Origin: Phycisphaerae bacterium
GTDB taxonomy: Bacteria; Planctomycetota; Phycisphaerae; UBA1845
Direction: 5' to 3'
Assembly: GCA_029260015.1 (NCBI GenBank)
Contig: JAJDEB010000034.1
Span: 272,031 to 336,030 of the forward strand
DNA length: 64,000 nt
Position numbers and translations under genes: made by a program. The notes beneath the pieces are model-generated. The model was not told where the DNA came from and did not search any database. It saw only the letters and a program-made list of their open reading frames with translations. Positions 32,802-41,153 of this stretch are shown in pieces. How positions within the stretch are numbered: the stretch's first letter is position 1; each line of letters opens with the position of its first letter.

Positions 32802-35525
32802 ATGGCCACCTCACGAGCATCGATCCGGTTTCTGGCAATAAGCAACGCAATCTGGATGACGTGTTTATATCCAAGCGGGACGCATGCGAATGATGAGGCT
32901 CTGGCGCATGACGCCCCTGTCGAACCGGCTCCGCAGATCGATAGCATCCACGTCAAACGACGGGAACAACCCGACGATCTTTACGTTCCCAATCGTCAAG
33001 TCAACGATACAACAAACCAAGGACAGCGGCAGACATATTCGGTTGGGCCATTCGTCTCAGTGCAGGTCAATGTCGATTCGTCCGGTGCGAACATACTCGG
33101 TGACGCCGCAAACGAACCGTCGATCGCAGTCAACCCGCTGAACCCTAATGAGATCGTAATCGGGTGGCGGCAGTTTGATTCCGTCGTTTCAAACTTCCGG
33201 CAAGCCGGCTGGGGTTTTAGTCATGACCATGGTGCAACGTGGACCTTCCCTGGCTCCATCGAAGCCGGTCTATTCCGAAGCGATCCGGTGCTCAACGTCA
33301 GCCCCGAAGGCGTGTTTTATTATTACAGCCTAAGAACCGACCCGGGTTTCGTTTGCGACATATTTCGCTCGTTTGACGGAGGCGCCAACTGGGGTCCGCG
33401 CATACCGGCGTTTGGCGGAGACAAAGCCTGGATCACTGTGGACCACTCGGACAGCCCCGGACGGGGCAACATATACGCAACCTGGAGTTCCGTCGCCGCG
33501 TGCTGTGGAAACAGTATATTTACACGTTCCGTCAACGGCGGACTGACGTTCACGAATCCAGTTCCGGTGATTCAAAACCCACGTTTCGGGCAGATCGCGA
33601 CCGGGCCCGATGGTGCGGTGTACATCGTCGATCAAGCTTTCGGAAATGTTGCGGTTCCTAAATCCGCAGACGCTTTGGATCCGCCATTCCCGCCGACGTT
33701 TCAAAACAACATCGCATTCATCGGTGGCAACACAGCATTCGGTGGCGTGAATCCTGACGGTTTGCTCGGTCATATGAATGTGGCCGTCGATCACTCAGAC
33801 GGACTGACGCATGGATATGTATACATTCTAGGTTCGGTTAATCCCCCGGGCCCTGATCCACTCGACGTGATGTTTGCCCGCAGCACCGACGGTGGCGTCA
33901 ACTGGGATCCGCCGGTTCGTGTGAATGATGATTCGTTATCGTCTAATTCCTACCAATGGTTTGGCACCATGTCGGTTTCCAAAAATGGGCGAATCGACGT
34001 CGTATTCAATGACACGCGGGCGAGCACCAACGATACGCGATCAATTTTGTATTACACAGCCTCCTACGACGGCGGTGCCTCTTGGGCGAAAAATATTCCC
34101 GTCAGCCCATCATTCAATCACAGCCTAGGGTATCCGAATCAGAACAAACTGGGCGATTACTACGATATGGTTTCAGACGACGACGGGGCGAATCTTGCCT
34201 ACGCAGCGACGTTCAATCTTGAGCAGGACGTTTATTACCTGCGCATCGGATCGATCGACTGCAATGATAACGGTGTCGAAGATTTCGATGACATTTCACT
34301 TGGCACAAGCATGGACTGCAATTCAAATAACTTCCCAGACGAGTGCGAAGGGGACTGCAATGCCACCGGCATTCCGGATGACTGCGACATCCTCAACATG
34401 ACGAGTGACGATTGTAATTTGAACAATCGCCCAGACGAGTGCGATCTTGTCAATAACGATTGCGACGCCAACCTTATTCCTGACGAATGTCAATTGGCAG
34501 AACTGACCGCCTCATTGACCTCGCCAAACGATCAAACCGTTTGCCCCAACAGCGACGCTAGTTTCACAGTTGCATCGTCACTGGCGGGACTGACATATCA
34601 ATGGTTGCGAAATGGTGTCCCCATGGTCGAAGGGGCACAGGGCATTGGGACCGACACTGCGAATCTGATCGTCACAAACGTCGATGATTCTGACATCGCC
34701 TTTTATTCGTGCGTGGTCAGTGCCGACTGCATTTCGGTTGAGAGTGACTCGGGATTGCTGCTGTTACTCGAACCAGTCAACATCACTCAGCAACCGGTCG
34801 CTTTTTCACAGACTTGCACTGGAAATACGTTGGTCTTGGCCGTTGGTACGATCGGCGACAACCCGTCATTTCAATGGCAAAGAAACGGTTTACCACTGGT
34901 TGAGCAACCAGGAAAATTCGAAAAAGTCGACGAGGCTCAACTGCGTATCGTCAACGTCAGCGCGGCTGACATAGACGAATACAACTGCGTGGTCTCAGAT
35001 GATTGCGGAGCGTTGGAAGATTCGGAGTCGGGAACGTTTTCCCTTGGTGACGTCAGTCTCATTGTTCAGCCAGCACCCACCTGCGCGGTGGAAGGCGACG
35101 CCGTTTCGCTTACAGCCATTGCCGATGCAGGCGCGCTTTCCATTTTTCGCCAATGGCATAAGGATGGTATGCCGTTGTCCGACGGAGGGAATGTTTCCGG
35201 TGCGTTTTCTGACACGCTAATGATTGCAGACGTCTCAACCACCGACGAAGGCGAGTATGCGATGAGAGCTATTTCGCTTGGTCCGAGTTGCATAGCATTT
35301 AGCGATGCCGTAGCAGTACAACTAGACACCTGCACTTGTCCTAATCCAGGCGACATGGATGCGGATGGCGATCTCGATCTCTCCGACTTGCAACAGTTCG
35401 CCAACTGCTTTGGCAGTAATGTCGCAGTTGCAAACGAATGCGCGTGTGCCAATCTCGATGATGCCGATGACGTCGTGGATCTATCCGATTGGGATGACTA
35501 CGCACCGATCCTTACGGGTCCCTGA
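32802..35525 (+). CDS. Secreted sialidase/BNR-like protein with Ig-like and dockerin modules
   Basis: A 907-residue protein with an N-terminal hydrophobic signal-like region (IRFLAISNAIWMTCLYPSGTHA). GGAG is 9 bases before the ATG. Residues of about 75-475 form a BNR/sialidase-type propeller with Asp-box-like turns (SHDHGATWTF, SFDGGANWGP, SVNGGLTFT, STDGGVNWDPP, SYDGGASWAK). Then come about 80 residues of DCN-x-N-x2-PD-x-C repeats, three Ig-like domains (NDQTVCPNSDASFTV..., QWLRNGVP, QWQRNGLP, QWHKDGMP), and a dockerin tail (GDMDADGDLDLSDLQQFANCF, NLDDADDVVDLSDW). No sialidase catalytic residues can be confirmed, so glycan hydrolysis is uncertain. The C-terminal half is paralogous to parts of the proteins at 35902 and 57051. 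Confidence 0.85.
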   Translation: MATSRASIRFLAISNAIWMTCLYPSGTHANDEALAHDAPVEPAPQIDSIHVKRREQPDDLYVPNRQVNDTTNQGQRQTYSVGPFVSVQVNVDSSGANILGDAANEPSIAVNPLNPNEIVIGWRQFDSVVSNFRQAGWGFSHDHGATWTFPGSIEAGLFRSDPVLNVSPEGVFYYYSLRTDPGFVCDIFRSFDGGANWGPRIPAFGGDKAWITVDHSDSPGRGNIYATWSSVAACCGNSIFTRSVNGGLTFTNPVPVIQNPRFGQIATGPDGAVYIVDQAFGNVAVPKSADALDPPFPPTFQNNIAFIGGNTAFGGVNPDGLLGHMNVAVDHSDGLTHGYVYILGSVNPPGPDPLDVMFARSTDGGVNWDPPVRVNDDSLSSNSYQWFGTMSVSKNGRIDVVFNDTRASTNDTRSILYYTASYDGGASWAKNIPVSPSFNHSLGYPNQNKLGDYYDMVSDDDGANLAYAATFNLEQDVYYLRIGSIDCNDNGVEDFDDISLGTSMDCNSNNFPDECEGDCNATGIPDDCDILNMTSDDCNLNNRPDECDLVNNDCDANLIPDECQLAELTASLTSPNDQTVCPNSDASFTVASSLAGLTYQWLRNGVPMVEGAQGIGTDTANLIVTNVDDSDIAFYSCVVSADCISVESDSGLLLLLEPVNITQQPVAFSQTCTGNTLVLAVGTIGDNPSFQWQRNGLPLVEQPGKFEKVDEAQLRIVNVSAADIDEYNCVVSDDCGALEDSESGTFSLGDVSLIVQPAPTCAVEGDAVSLTAIADAGALSIFRQWHKDGMPLSDGGNVSGAFSDTLMIADVSTTDEGEYAMRAISLGPSCIAFSDAVAVQLDTCTCPNPGDMDADGDLDLSDLQQFANCFGSNVAVANECACANLDDADDVVDLSDWDDYAPILTGP

Positions 35526-35901
35526 TCATCGAACATTGATATAATTGACACCAACGTGCGCAATCGCATTACATCAGCATCATTTGAGACACACTTCGGA
35601 TGCACTGCCTTCGGCGATTTGCCCTTGTATCGTTCCTTTGATCACCAATACAATAGTGTCGTGTGTGGTAGTTGTGATGGCACAGTGTGTGGTGGTCATC
35701 TCCCGTTGCAGGCGATTTCCAGTTCAGCCGCAGCAACGCGTACATTGATCATCAATTATTAGTCTACGTCAGTTGTTGAAATTCCGACCGGGCGACACGG
35801 TTTGAAATGCAGTGATGGTGCATCCACCGCGCCTCACTGACAGTCTCGCCAGCATCGGACAACACGACTCGACGCAATTTCTAGTCGGAGACAGTTCGAA
35901 C
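35526..35901 (+). other. Intergenic region before the metalloprotease gene
   Basis: 376 bases between two same-strand giant genes. A GT-rich patch with repeated GTGTGTGGT lies at about 35659-35700. An open frame continues upstream of 35902 to 35812 but lacks any signal-peptide or coding character. No terminator hairpin with a T-run was found after 35525. Confidence 0.4.
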
Positions 35902-38900
35902 ATGAAGTTTAAATTAAAACGCGATTCTCGTGCAGTCTTACTATCAAGTGTTCTTGCGCTCTGCCTGGGAATGTTGGCCGGGCTCGATCCTGCAAGAGGC
36001 GAAGTCGTTTCCGAAGAACGGCGTGCCGCGCTCGCGCCCAACGTGTTGCAGCAATTCAATCTTCGCGAATTCAGCGTTCAGCGCATCGCGGTCCCTGAAG
36101 GCAACATGCGAAACACATCGATCACAATCCAGATCGACGGTGTTGATCAAGAAATGGTTCTCGAACCCCACCGTGTATTTGCTCCCGATTACAAATTGTT
36201 GGTGGACTTGGGCGACGGCCGTCTCGAAGAAGCAGCCATGGGCGAAGTGTCAACGTTTCGCGGCACACTTCCTAATGTGGAAGGAAGCGTCGTTGCCGGT
36301 GGTCTGAGCGAAGACGGTTTGGTCGCCAGAATCATGCTTGCCAAAGGCAACGTCTACTGGATCGAACCGCTTCAAGGCCGCGTTGACGGTGCAGAAATAT
36401 CTGAGCACATCGTCTACCACAGTGACGATTCATTGCCACATGGTGGACTCTGCGGCACGCTTGACGATGATCTGAAGATTGACCAAGGCCGAGGCGTAGA
36501 AAGTGGCACGAGAGGCAGTGGCTGTGGCGGTGGCATCTGTGTCGCTGAGGTGGCCTGCGATGCCGACCTGGAATACCTCAACGACTATGGGTCAATTGCC
36601 AACGTTCAAAATCGAATCGCAACAGTCATCAATGCGATGAATGTGCAATACGAAACCGAAGTTGGGATTACGCACCAAATCGGCACAATCATCGTTCGCA
36701 CGACTGCGCTCTATTCAAGCAACAATGCTGGAGTACTCCTTGATGAATTCCGCTCGCAATGGCTCAACAACCACACCAATATTAGTCGCGACATCGCCCA
36801 TCTGTTTACGGGCAAGAATCTGCAAGCACCAACCATTGGCGTTGCCTGGCTGGGCACGATTTGCGCTAGCCTGACATCCGGTTTGGGATTCAGCCTTGTA
36901 GAATCCGATTTTAATGGAAACTTTTCGTGCGCTACGGACCTCTCCGCTCACGAATTGGGCCATAACTGGAGCGCACCGCATTGCAACTGCGCGGGCAATA
37001 CGATGAACCCGAGTATTACCTGTGCAAATAACTTCAGCGCAGCACTTACGATTCCCGGAATCATAAGTTTTCGCGACTCGCGAACGTGCCTAAGCTCTCT
37101 AGAGACTGGCACGGCAACCCTGCCGTTTACGGATACATTCCCATCAACCACCCTAGATGCCGGAAATTGGACCGGCATCGACGGCGCGGAAAGCAACGCA
37201 GAAGGAAGTGGTGAACCCAGCGCTTCGAATTCGTTAAACATTGATGGGAGCGACCAGATTCGCTCGGCGATCATCGACACATCTACACCCATCGGCCTCG
37301 ACCTTTCGTATTTCTGGCAGCGCACCGGTACGGGCAACTCGCCTGAGCCGGGTGAAGATTTGTTCGTTGAATATCTAAATAGTGATCAACTGTGGATCGA
37401 GATTACCAGTTATCCCGGCGCCGGCGCCGATGGCGACCCGTTCGCCTTCGACTCGTTTGAATTGCCAGCCGACGCATTGCACGACAGCTTCCGTCTGCGA
37501 TTCCGCGGTGTGTCTTCAAACGTCGGTTTTGACGACTGGTTCATCGACGACATTAACGTCGATGGTTGCTTTGGCGCGTCAGTCGCGCCGCAACCTCAAC
37601 CCACTGGCGGCTGTCCTGGTTCAAACGTTCAATTCGCAACCTCGGGTTCTGGTGGCGAACCGATCACCTATCAGTGGTTTAAGGATGACGTCATACTAAA
37701 CGACGGTGGAGGTATCAGTGGATCGTCAACGGACACGCTGGCGATCAACGGAATCGTCGACCCAGCCGACGAAGGCCTGTACCACTGCGAAATCACCAAT
37801 GAATGCGGTCCCCTTGCGACAAATTCCGCAGCACTCACTGTTTTTGATGCGGCGGGCATTACCACCCAGCCGCCAGCCATAGCCGACGCCTGCACCGGTC
37901 AGACCGAACTCATATTCGTCGAGACCGTCGGCGACAATCTCAATTATGTATGGCGAAAGGACGGCGTCATCGTTGTTGATGGTCCAAACATTTCAGGCGC
38001 GACAACAGACACGCTGGCAGTCTCCGACATCGGTCCGAGCGATGCAGCGTCCAGCCCCGGATACGTCTGCACCGTTTCAGACACTTGCGGCAACGTCATC
38101 GATAGCACCGCTACAGTATTGGAAATTGCTGGTGCGGATATTACAAGTCAACCTGTCGATGACTGCGTCGACACGGGTGATCCCGTATCGTTCAGCACAA
38201 TCTTTAACGTCCCGGGCGGTTTCAGTTCGTTTATCCAGTGGCATAAAGACGGATCACCGATGGCTGATGGTGGAAACATCTCCGGAGTATTTACGGATAC
38301 GCTGACGATCAATTCGGCATCGCCTGCCGATGTTGGGGCGTATTCACTTCGAATTCTGGTTATTGGCCCGAATTGCGAAATCTTCACAGATGCGGGGCAA
38401 TTGACGATTGATGACTGCGGATGCACGCTCGATAGCGAATGTGCGGATGGCAATCCTTGTACCGACGACGTCTGCGACGAAGTTCTCGGTTGCATCAATC
38501 CAAACAACAGCGACTCATGCGATGACGGTGACGCGTGTACGACGGTAGATGCATGCAGCGGCGGTACTTGCGTTGGATCAAGCCCGCTGGTTTGCGACGA
38601 TACGAACCTCTGCACCGACGACTCGTGCGATCCGGGCAGCGGATGCGTGTTTACCGACAACACGGATTCGTGTGATGATGGTGACGCATGCACAACGGTG
38701 GATCAATGCGATACCGGGGCCTGCGTAGGTTCAAGCCCGCTCGTATGCGACGACACAAATCCATGCACCGACGATTCGTGCGATTCCGGGAGCGGCTGCG
38801 TATTTACGAACAATTCCGATTCATGCGACGACGGTAATGCCTGCACCACAGTGGATCAATGCGAGTCCGGGGCGTGTGTCGGTTCAGACCCACCGATCTG

Positions 38901-39351
38901 CGACGATACCAATCCATGCACCGACGATTCTTGCGATTCGGGCAGCGGTTGCGTGTTTGACAACAACACGAATTTCTGTGACGACGGAGACGCATGCACG
39001 ACGGTGGACCAATGTGATAGTGGTTCATGCGTTGGATCTGATCCACTGGTGTGCGACGATGGCGATTTCTGCAACGGTGCCGAATCGTGCGACAGCGGTT
39101 CGGGCTGCTTACCTGGAACAGACCCCTGCGATGGATCAAACTGGTGCGACGAGTCGGGTGATGCCTGCGTACCGTTTGGCGACGGTGACATCAACATCGA
39201 TGGCAGCGTCGATCTAATCGACTTCGCGGCATTCCAATCGTGTTTTGGGTTGCCTGCTGCTGGTGGGTGCGAGGCCTTAAACCTGACGGGCGATGGAATT
39301 GTGGACCTCGCCGACTTTGAAGCACTTGAGGCGCTCCTCACAGGCCCATAA
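35902..39351 (+). CDS. Secreted reprolysin-like (M12B-type) metalloprotease with Ig-like, Cys-rich and dockerin modules
   Basis: A 1149-residue protein. ATG 35902 (GGAG 11 bases upstream) opens a signal peptide (MKFKLKRDSRAVLLSSVLAL...). A propeptide-like region runs to about residue 205. The catalytic domain (about 215-395) has the metzincin motif HELGHNWSAPH at residues 350-360, with three zinc His and catalytic Glu351, followed by TMNPS as the Met-turn. A jelly-roll-like domain, three Ig-like domains and a Cys-rich tract with a 51-residue period (CDDTNPCTDDSCD...) follow. A dockerin pair closes the protein (GDINIDGSVDLIDF, NLTGDGIVDLADF). It is an extracellular protease. The Ig/dockerin part is shared with the proteins at 32802 and 57051. 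Confidence 0.9.
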   Translation: MKFKLKRDSRAVLLSSVLALCLGMLAGLDPARGEVVSEERRAALAPNVLQQFNLREFSVQRIAVPEGNMRNTSITIQIDGVDQEMVLEPHRVFAPDYKLLVDLGDGRLEEAAMGEVSTFRGTLPNVEGSVVAGGLSEDGLVARIMLAKGNVYWIEPLQGRVDGAEISEHIVYHSDDSLPHGGLCGTLDDDLKIDQGRGVESGTRGSGCGGGICVAEVACDADLEYLNDYGSIANVQNRIATVINAMNVQYETEVGITHQIGTIIVRTTALYSSNNAGVLLDEFRSQWLNNHTNISRDIAHLFTGKNLQAPTIGVAWLGTICASLTSGLGFSLVESDFNGNFSCATDLSAHELGHNWSAPHCNCAGNTMNPSITCANNFSAALTIPGIISFRDSRTCLSSLETGTATLPFTDTFPSTTLDAGNWTGIDGAESNAEGSGEPSASNSLNIDGSDQIRSAIIDTSTPIGLDLSYFWQRTGTGNSPEPGEDLFVEYLNSDQLWIEITSYPGAGADGDPFAFDSFELPADALHDSFRLRFRGVSSNVGFDDWFIDDINVDGCFGASVAPQPQPTGGCPGSNVQFATSGSGGEPITYQWFKDDVILNDGGGISGSSTDTLAINGIVDPADEGLYHCEITNECGPLATNSAALTVFDAAGITTQPPAIADACTGQTELIFVETVGDNLNYVWRKDGVIVVDGPNISGATTDTLAVSDIGPSDAASSPGYVCTVSDTCGNVIDSTATVLEIAGADITSQPVDDCVDTGDPVSFSTIFNVPGGFSSFIQWHKDGSPMADGGNISGVFTDTLTINSASPADVGAYSLRILVIGPNCEIFTDAGQLTIDDCGCTLDSECADGNPCTDDVCDEVLGCINPNNSDSCDDGDACTTVDACSGGTCVGSSPLVCDDTNLCTDDSCDPGSGCVFTDNTDSCDDGDACTTVDQCDTGACVGSSPLVCDDTNPCTDDSCDSGSGCVFTNNSDSCDDGNACTTVDQCESGACVGSDPPICDDTNPCTDDSCDSGSGCVFDNNTNFCDDGDACTTVDQCDSGSCVGSDPLVCDDGDFCNGAESCDSGSGCLPGTDPCDGSNWCDESGDACVPFGDGDINIDGSVDLIDFAAFQSCFGLPAAGGCEALNLTGDGIVDLADFEALEALLTGP
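38440..39112 (+). repeat. 153-bp tandem coding repeat (Cys-rich, 51 residues per unit)
   Basis: Units begin at the Cys codons 38440, 38593, 38746 and 38899, with a partial fifth from 39052. Each encodes C-DDTN-x-CTDDSCD-x-GSGCV-x4-D-x-CDDGDACTTVDQC-x-SG-x-CVGS. Spacing is exactly 153 bp, so the array arose by in-frame tandem duplication. The eight or so cysteines per unit suggest small disulfide-bonded, calcium-binding modules. Confidence 0.85.
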
Positions 39352-39381
39352 ACTCCGATTTGCTTCAGGCATAGAGAAACG

Positions 39382-39425
39382 TGAGCCATCCGATGGACCG
39401 ATTGGTCACGGATGGCTCATTTTTT
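39382..39425 (+). terminator. Intrinsic terminator after the metalloprotease gene
   Basis: An 11-bp perfect stem TGAGCCATCCG/CGGATGGCTCA with a 16-base loop, followed by six T. It separates the metalloprotease gene from the cold-shock gene. Confidence 0.9.
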
Positions 39426-39574
39426 GCGCGGCCAAAGTGTAGTCTTGACGCGTCTGGTCTGATCTTGGATACTTTTACCATCGATGCATCGGATGCCGGA
39501 CGCTGTATTTCCCTGGAAGCAACGTTTGTTTCACCATGCTCTGGCCCGATGTCCCAGATGGTAGAGGTCTTATC

Positions 39575-39775
39575 ATGCAAGGCACGGTCAAGTGGTTCAA
39601 TTCGACCAAGGGTTTTGGTTTCATTACTCCGTCAGACGGTAGCGCTGACGTATTCGTGCATTACAGCGCGATCACCGGCGACGGCTATAAAAGCCTCGAC
39701 GAAGGTGCAGAAGTAGAGTTTGAATTGGCAGACGGCGACAAAGGCCCGAAAGCCACAAACGTTCGCGCCGTCTAA
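39575..39775 (+). CDS. csp: Cold-shock protein (CspA family)
   Basis: A 66-residue OB-fold RNA chaperone. [19 protein letters not shown] contains RNP1 (KGFGFI) and DVFVHYSAI is RNP2; [21 protein letters not shown] is the usual end. ATG 39575 is chosen since AGAGGT lies 7 bases upstream and the family starts here. Length is standard (65-70). About 150 bases lie between the previous terminator and the start, enough for the promoter and a leader of the kind that often controls cold-shock genes, though no cold-box was identified. Confidence 0.95.
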   Translation: MQGTVKWFNSTKGFGFITPSDGSADVFVHYSAITGDGYKSLDEGAEVEFELADGDKGPKATNVRAV

Positions 39776-39890
39776 GTCAATTCGACGCCAACCAATAATT
39801 GCGTTTCTTAAGCGCAGGTGGTCGATTCTATCGATCGCAAGCGCTCGCGAGGATTGGTGCGCCCAAATGAGAGTTCATACAAAACGCTCA

Positions 39891-41153
39891 TTACATATCG
39901 CTCGCTTTTCCGCCATCTGACCATTCGAATGGTTTTCGAGCAAGGCTAAAGGGCCGGTTTTGTGAAACGCTGATTAGTAGTGTTGCCGCGACGAAGTTTG
40001 TCATGAGGCTGCTACCACCGTAGCTGACAAATGGCAGCGTCATGCCGGTAATGGGCATCAACCCGACAGTCATCCCTACGTTGATCACCGTTTGCGCAGA
40101 GATCAGGCACACCACCCCCATCGCCAAAAGCCGCCCACAAGGCTCAGGGGTTACCGAGGCAATTTCCACTCCCGCGACCACGATCACTACATAGCAACCC
40201 AGCACCACCAGGCATCCAAGCAGTCCCCATTGATGCCCGACGATTGCGAATACAAAATCGTTGTGTCGATCCGGAAGAAAGTTGTATTCGACGTATGTGC
40301 CTTTACCCCAACCTTGTCCAACAACGCCTCCGCTCCCAAGAGCCGCTTTCGATCGAACCAACTGCATCCCGGACGAAACTTCCCACTCGCGTGCTTCGCG
40401 TTTGCCGACACCGGTGAAGGCGTATTTTTCGGGATCGGCTTCGATCTTGTCCCGGAATGTTTGTGACTGAAGCGCGACAGCCATGATCCGGCTCTTTTGA
40501 TATGAGTGGAGTTTCATGAACGTAAACGGTGCCACGATCAGACCGAGCAGAATGATTCCGCCAAGGTGCTTGATCCTCGCGCCGGCGACAAAGAGCATTC
40601 CAAATAGCACCGGAATGAACAGCAGCACCGTGCCGAGGTCCGGTTCAAAAAGGATCAAAACCATGGGGATCACGGAAAACAATAGCGGCGGCATGAGTCC
40701 GTCGATCGTGCGATAGTTTTTTCGAAATCGCAGATACCACGCCATCGCCAGAATGTAGCTGACCTTCATGAATTCCGACGGCTGCAACGAAAAACCCGGT
40801 AATCGAATCGAACGAAACGCCCCTCGCGATTCGGGCACCAACCCGCCAAACGTAAACCCCGCATACTTTGCGATGATCATTGGCAAGAGCAGGAGCAGAC
40901 AGAATGCAAACAATACATACGACACCCGCGCCAGACGCATGTAGCCGATTCGCAAAATGATGATTGACAGCACCAGGCATGCGATCGCCACCGCCCCCTG
41001 CTTACCGGCCATCACGACGCTGGAGACGCTTCGCCCCCCAACTGGAACCGTATTCGACGCACAGATCGCTGCGAGCCCGACGATAACCAAAATGGTCATC
41101 GAAAAAGCAATCGCCCAACCCGGTTGAGTTAAGTCGTAGACGGGCCGTCTCAT
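39891..41153 (-). CDS. rodA: Rod-shape peptidoglycan glycosyltransferase RodA
   Basis: A 420-residue SEDS-family polytopic protein (about ten membrane helices) that polymerises lipid II during elongation with PBP2. Family landmarks are LPGFSLQPSEFMKVSYILAMAWYL, FEPDLGTVLLFIPVLFGMLF (with the catalytic-region Asp), FLPDRHNDFVFAIVGHQWGLLG and PITGMTLPFVSYGGSSLMTN. Pairing with mrdA identifies RodA rather than FtsW. Its ATG overlaps the mrdA stop (ATGA). It is the last gene of the envelope cluster and converges with csp. Confidence 0.95.
   Translation of the reverse strand: MRRPVYDLTQPGWAIAFSMTILVIVGLAAICASNTVPVGGRSVSSVVMAGKQGAVAIACLVLSIIILRIGYMRLARVSYVLFAFCLLLLLPMIIAKYAGFTFGGLVPESRGAFRSIRLPGFSLQPSEFMKVSYILAMAWYLRFRKNYRTIDGLMPPLLFSVIPMVLILFEPDLGTVLLFIPVLFGMLFVAGARIKHLGGIILLGLIVAPFTFMKLHSYQKSRIMAVALQSQTFRDKIEADPEKYAFTGVGKREAREWEVSSGMQLVRSKAALGSGGVVGQGWGKGTYVEYNFLPDRHNDFVFAIVGHQWGLLGCLVVLGCYVVIVVAGVEIASVTPEPCGRLLAMGVVCLISAQTVINVGMTVGLMPITGMTLPFVSYGGSSLMTNFVAATLLISVSQNRPFSLARKPFEWSDGGKASDM

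Noticed and set aside
35545..35748. Small open frames after the sialidase-like gene
   Set aside because: 67-68 codons in two overlapping frames, no ribosome site, and GT-rich low-complexity sequence.
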